53,001 bases of DNA from Acidimicrobiales bacterium (GTDB taxonomy: Bacteria; Actinomycetota; Acidimicrobiia; Acidimicrobiales; RAAP-2), in contig JANXWA010000010.1 of NCBI GenBank assembly GCA_025351385.1, positions 1 through 53,001 of the forward strand, given 5' to 3'. This document shows positions 49,872 through 53,001 of this stretch, one piece after another. The position numbers were made by a program, and so were the translations under genes. Numbering within the stretch: the first letter of the stretch is position 1; each line of letters begins with the position of its first letter. The notes beneath the pieces are model-generated. The model saw only the letters and a list, made by a program, of their open reading frames with translations, did not search any database and was not told where the DNA came from.

Positions 49872-50618
49872 ATGACCGAATCGCATGAGTTGCGCGGTAA
49901 GGGAGCCATCGTCGTCGGAGGTGCCGGAGCGATTGGGCGTGCGATTGCTGCCGGACTTGTCGACATTGGAATGAATGTAGTCGTGGTGGACGTTGTTGAC
50001 ACGATAGAGATGGTCGCCCAGGCACTGGGCCGAGGACCATTGGCCGAGGTCATAGGCATTCAGGCGGACGTGTCAGACGAGCAAGAGGTCGACCGTGTTT
50101 TCAATGAGACTTATCGGACCATAGGCAATCCGTATGCGCTGATTCATGCCGCTGGGGTGTACCCGCGAAAGGCCCTTCTGGATCTCGAGGCACGCGACTG
50201 GGACGCCACACAGGCGGTGAACCTTAGAAGTTTCTTCTTGTGCACAAGGTCTGCGGTCCGAATGATGCGCGACGGTGGCGAGGGCAGAATTATAGGTATC
50301 GGTTCGGGACTCGCGGTTGCTCCGCGGCCGCGAAGCTCCGCATATGTGGCGTCCAAGGCCGGACTTATGGCGTTTGTGCGCGCCGTTGCGATCGAGTTGG
50401 GTGGCGAAAACGTGACGATCAACTGCCTGTCGCCGGGATTGACCGAGAGTCCCATGATGCGAGGAGCCAATTCGGACGAGGATGTTGCAGCGTCGGTCGC
50501 GCGGACCGGTCGACTCCCCGCCCAGCCGAGCGAGATTCTGTCCCCGCTGCTGTATCTATTGGGTAGTGACGCTCAACTCGTGAGCGGTACGACCCTGTGG
50601 ATGAGACCACCGAGATAG
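49872..50618 (+). CDS. Short-chain dehydrogenase/reductase
   Basis: A 248-residue classical SDR: Gly-rich GGAGAIGRAIAAGL near the start, LIHAAGVYPRKALLD (NAG-like strand), GIGSGLA with the catalytic Ser, SAYVASKAGLMAFVR with Tyr-x3-Lys, and INCLSPGLTESPM. It probably oxidises or reduces an alcohol/ketone together with the following P450. AGGAGG lies eight bases before ATG 49872; a GTG at 49863 is an alternative. It is downstream of the transporter operon on the same strand. Confidence 0.85.
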   Translation: MTESHELRGKGAIVVGGAGAIGRAIAAGLVDIGMNVVVVDVVDTIEMVAQALGRGPLAEVIGIQADVSDEQEVDRVFNETYRTIGNPYALIHAAGVYPRKALLDLEARDWDATQAVNLRSFFLCTRSAVRMMRDGGEGRIIGIGSGLAVAPRPRSSAYVASKAGLMAFVRAVAIELGGENVTINCLSPGLTESPMMRGANSDEDVAASVARTGRLPAQPSEILSPLLYLLGSDAQLVSGTTLWMRPPR

Positions 50619-50658
50619 TCAAGCAGAACTCATAACAAAGCCAGATTGAGGAGCCATT

Positions 50659-51894
50659 GTGGAAAAAGACGAATCGCTTGCTTACCCAATGAGTCGAGAG
50701 TGCCCGTTCGATCCACCCCCGCAATACGGAGAATTGAGGAGAGACGCGCCCTTCAAGAAGGTCCGACTCTGGGATGGAAGCCAGCCGTGGTTGCTGACTC
50801 GGCATAAGGACGTGAAAGAGGTGCTGTCTCAATCGAATTTCAGTGCCGAGCCACTGAGAGAGGGTTATCCGCATATTTTCGAAGGTCGCATGGCTGCCGA
50901 CAAGGCAGACCAGTCATTCATCCGCCTTGACGCGCCCGAGCATGGTCGCTTGCGCAGAATGGTGGTGCGAGAGTTTACCGTCAAGAACGTCGAAAGGGAG
51001 AGACCTCATATTCAAGAAATCGTTGATCGCTTGATCGACAATATGTTGGCAGGTCCGCAACCGGTGGAGTTCGTCGAAGAATTTGCCCGGCCGCTGCCCA
51101 CCGAGGTGATTGCTTACCTCTTGGGTGTTCCCTACGAGGATCACGAGATTTTCCACCGTGCAACTCGAGTTCAGTTTGGTTCTACATCCACCCCCGAAGA
51201 GGTGGGGGCCTCACTGAAGGAACTTCTCGCGTATCTTGACGACCTTATTTCCAAGAAAGAGACTGACCCGCAAGACGACATCTTGAGTCGCCTCGTCACC
51301 GAGCAACTTGTGCCGGGCCACCTCGATCGATCTGCCATGGTAGACATCACTCGGCTCCTGTTGAGTGCAGGTCACCAAACGTCAATCAACATGACGGCGC
51401 TAAGCGTGCTGACGCTGTTACAGAATCCTGGAGAGCTGGCGAAGATTGAGTCGAATCCAGAACTCATCCGCGGCGCCGTTCAGGAGCTGCTGAGGTATTC
51501 GAGTGTTATCCAGGCCGGTGTGCGACGGGTCGCCCGTGAGGACGCTGAAGTTAACGGCCATTTGGTGAAAAAAGGTGAAGGGGTGATTTGTGCGCTCCCG
51601 TCGGCCAATCGAGACGAAGATATTTTCGCAGATCCGGACCGATTCGATGTCACGCGAAACGCTTCGGTTCACCTGGCATTCGGCTACGGCATCCACCAGT
51701 GTTTAGGACAGATACTCGCTCGAATTGAACTGGAAATTGCCATCACGACCCTTTTTGCCCGCATTCCTGGACTACGCCTAGCTGTTCCCTTTGACGAATT
51801 ACGGTTCCGAGAGGATATGTTTGTCTACGGCGTCTACGAGTTACCTCTCACATGGAATAAGCCGAACTTGCCATCAATGAATCAGGAGGGATGA
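50659..51894 (+). CDS. Cytochrome P450
   Basis: A 411-residue soluble bacterial P450. The I-helix motif is AGHQT (about 237-241; usually AGHET or AGxxT), the K-helix ExxR is in VQELLRYSSV, and the heme loop is LAFGYGIHQCLGQILARIEL with Cys348. No ferredoxin or reductase gene is adjacent, so electrons must come from elsewhere. A substrate cannot be named. The GTG start has TGAGGAG upstream. With the SDR and isochorismatase-fold gene it suggests a short oxidative pathway for a compound brought in by the transporter. Confidence 0.9.
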   Translation: MEKDESLAYPMSRECPFDPPPQYGELRRDAPFKKVRLWDGSQPWLLTRHKDVKEVLSQSNFSAEPLREGYPHIFEGRMAADKADQSFIRLDAPEHGRLRRMVVREFTVKNVERERPHIQEIVDRLIDNMLAGPQPVEFVEEFARPLPTEVIAYLLGVPYEDHEIFHRATRVQFGSTSTPEEVGASLKELLAYLDDLISKKETDPQDDILSRLVTEQLVPGHLDRSAMVDITRLLLSAGHQTSINMTALSVLTLLQNPGELAKIESNPELIRGAVQELLRYSSVIQAGVRRVAREDAEVNGHLVKKGEGVICALPSANRDEDIFADPDRFDVTRNASVHLAFGYGIHQCLGQILARIELEIAITTLFARIPGLRLAVPFDELRFREDMFVYGVYELPLTWNKPNLPSMNQEG

Positions 51895-51897
51895 AGG

Positions 51898-52062
51898 GTG
51901 TCACCGTTGACGAGGGATGAAGTGTTAACGCTCACCGATGTGACCTGCCCCGAGCGCTTTTTTGGCCAGCGCGACGTAGAAGCTCGAGTGGCTGAATCCG
52001 AGTCCAAGATCCGACGCGCAAGCAGCGCCGGAACCCGTCCACAGAATGCAGACGTGACGTGA
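51898..52062 (+). CDS. Small 54-residue hypothetical protein
   Basis: GTG 51898 is preceded by AGGAGGG at about seven bases, and the TGA overlaps the GTG of the next gene as GTGA, the same coupling used throughout the window. The product starts MSPLTRDEVLTLTDVTC, contains a charged middle (RDVEARVAESESKIRR) and has no recognisable domain or membrane segment; one Cys is present. The spacing from the P450 stop is three bases. Together these signs favour a real gene over a chance frame, although it is too short to classify. It may be an accessory subunit or a peptide that couples P450 and isochorismatase translation. Confidence 0.5.
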   Translation: MSPLTRDEVLTLTDVTCPERFFGQRDVEARVAESESKIRRASSAGTRPQNADVT

Positions 52063-52658
52063 CGAATGACCTCGTATCCGGCACCGGAGTTGGCCTGCTA
52101 GTCCTCGATATGCAACAGGATTTGATCCAAGCCGCCCGTGCGGAAGGGGAGTCGGACCTTGGCATCGAGGCCATGATTGCAGCCATACGCTCCCTACGCG
52201 ACTGCTTTGACGATCAGCGCTGGCCGGTGATTTATACCCGGGTCTGCTATCGAGCGTCCTATATTGACGCGCCGGAAAGTGCACCGGCGCGCTCGCGAAA
52301 TTCACTGCAGGAGGGCGAGCTTGGCTCCATGATCATTCCTGAACTTGCACCGAGACCGACTGACTTTATGGTGATCAAACGACGCTTTGGCGCCTTTTAT
52401 GGAACTGACCTTGAGATACTCATTCGAGGGCTTGGACTGAAGGAACTCATCGTCACCGGAAATTCGACGCCTCGAGCGGTGGAATCCACGGTGCGTGAAG
52501 CGCACAGTCGGGATATCAAGTGCGTAGTCGTGAGCGACGCCACGTATGCGCCCACCACGGAGGACCAGCAACATTGCATGGAAATTATGGGAAAGTATGG
52601 TATCGCCCGGATTGCCGGCAGCGATGATGTGCGGGCCGCCTTCGCTCGTGCACATTGA
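52059..52658 (+). CDS. Isochorismatase-fold hydrolase lacking the catalytic Cys
   Basis: A 199-residue cysteine-hydrolase-superfamily protein. The first acidic residue is in LLVLDMQQD (D17) and the Lys in VIKRRFGAFYGT (K107), but the nucleophile position in VTGNSTPRAVESTVREAH is A140 where amidases have Cys. Isochorismatase-type enzymes such as PhzD also lack that Cys and hydrolyse vinyl ethers, so a non-amidase reaction is likely, unless the protein is inactive. GTG 52059 overlaps the small upstream gene. Confidence 0.78.
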   Translation: MTNDLVSGTGVGLLVLDMQQDLIQAARAEGESDLGIEAMIAAIRSLRDCFDDQRWPVIYTRVCYRASYIDAPESAPARSRNSLQEGELGSMIIPELAPRPTDFMVIKRRFGAFYGTDLEILIRGLGLKELIVTGNSTPRAVESTVREAHSRDIKCVVVSDATYAPTTEDQQHCMEIMGKYGIARIAGSDDVRAAFARAH

Positions 52659-52969
52659 TGGTCCTTGCCGAGTCTCCGTTCCTACCAATCCTCGACCTCC
52701 AATCGGTGTCCCGCAGACGTTCAGGTTGAGTTTTACGCGTTCTGCGGCTTCGATTGGTGTCCTCCGTCCGAGTGCGCGCTGACGACGTCTGGGCGGGCTC
52801 AGGGGGTGGGTCCGTTCGATCCCGGTCACGGTCGCGAACTGCCACTAGGTGCCAGACCGAAAATTAGCGACAGGACTGCACAATTTACATCGAATGCGGT
52901 TGACTGCAAGATTTGTTGCTGATATCGTATCCTTACGGAATTGTCGTTGCAATAAGCGCGGGCGGCAGC
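52659..52969. other. Intergenic region with a forward promoter near its end
   Basis: No convincing gene is seen. The first part holds only antisense-like short frames. Near the end the sequence becomes AT-rich and carries a forward promoter. Confidence 0.5.
52900..52928 (+). promoter_or_regulatory. Forward promoter at the window end
   Basis: TTGACT (52900-52905), a 17-base spacer and TATCGT (52923-52928) form a reasonable sigma-70-type promoter pointing off the right edge, presumably serving the gene that begins at about 52970. Confidence 0.45.
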
Positions 52970-53001
52970 ATGAGGGCGGTCATGAAATTGAGACGAGTTA
53001 A
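52970..53001 (+). CDS. Possible start of a gene cut by the window edge
   Basis: ATG 52970 opens a frame reading MRAVMKLRRV before the window ends; an in-frame ATG at 52982 is the alternative. The basic start would suit a secreted or membrane protein, but ten codons cannot be classified. A promoter lies about 40 bases upstream. Confidence 0.3.
   Translation, partial: MRAVMKLRRV

Overview
The window looks like chromosome from a high-GC actinobacterium. The MurT/GatD pair, a 6C-type small RNA, a mycothiol-system thioredoxin-fold protein, many GTG starts, dense GTGA/ATGA start-stop overlaps and frequent leaderless promoters all point to Actinomycetota. A member of Acidimicrobiia or a related deep lineage is my best guess; this is inference, since no phylogenetic marker such as rRNA is present.

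Layout. 1-4300: end of a transketolase N-terminal half, an FAD-linked oxidase, and a TetR repressor with an MFS exporter that share an operator motif. 4350-8700: four exported cell-envelope proteins (S11-type D,D-carboxypeptidase with Thr-rich stalks, PQQ-type propeller, M15-type D,D-peptidase, L,D-transpeptidase). 8700-11170: an HpnA-like epimerase coupled to a class III aminotransferase, possibly for hopanoid side chains. 11250-24620: a large amino-sugar or oligosaccharide cluster made of a ROK-type kinase, a SIS-domain isomerase/deaminase, an Opp/Dpp-type ABC importer, a GH20 hexosaminidase, a GNAT_C-type protein, and a DeoR-BtpA-FGGY kinase operon. A 36-codon leader ORF precedes the transporter. 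24600-41100: mostly housekeeping and lipid genes (DUF429, crotonase, DUF1003, RsgA, divergent trpE/trpG, a seven-helix SWEET-like protein, peptidase E, acyl-CoA dehydrogenase, a five-gene lysR-alkA-M20-DsbA-dienelactone hydrolase run, 6C RNA, murT-gatD, plsC).

41136-41209 is tRNA-Val(CAC). Everything beyond it differs in style: lower GC, more spacing, accessory content. It holds a GHKL-family ATPase, a MazEF-type toxin-antitoxin pair, a DinB-like protein, a branched-chain-amino-acid-type ABC importer with a permease-ATPase fusion, an SDR, a cytochrome P450, a newly noted 54-codon ORF, and an isochorismatase-fold protein lacking the nucleophilic cysteine. I read this as an island inserted at or near the tRNA, but no integrase or second attachment copy lies in the window.

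The strongest second-look items are the 6C RNA whose promoter overlaps a lysR operator-like repeat, the consistent leaderless promoter spacing, the DeoR-BtpA-FGGY-GH20-GNAT_C sugar cluster, the seven-helix SWEET-like protein, and the post-tRNA accessory block.
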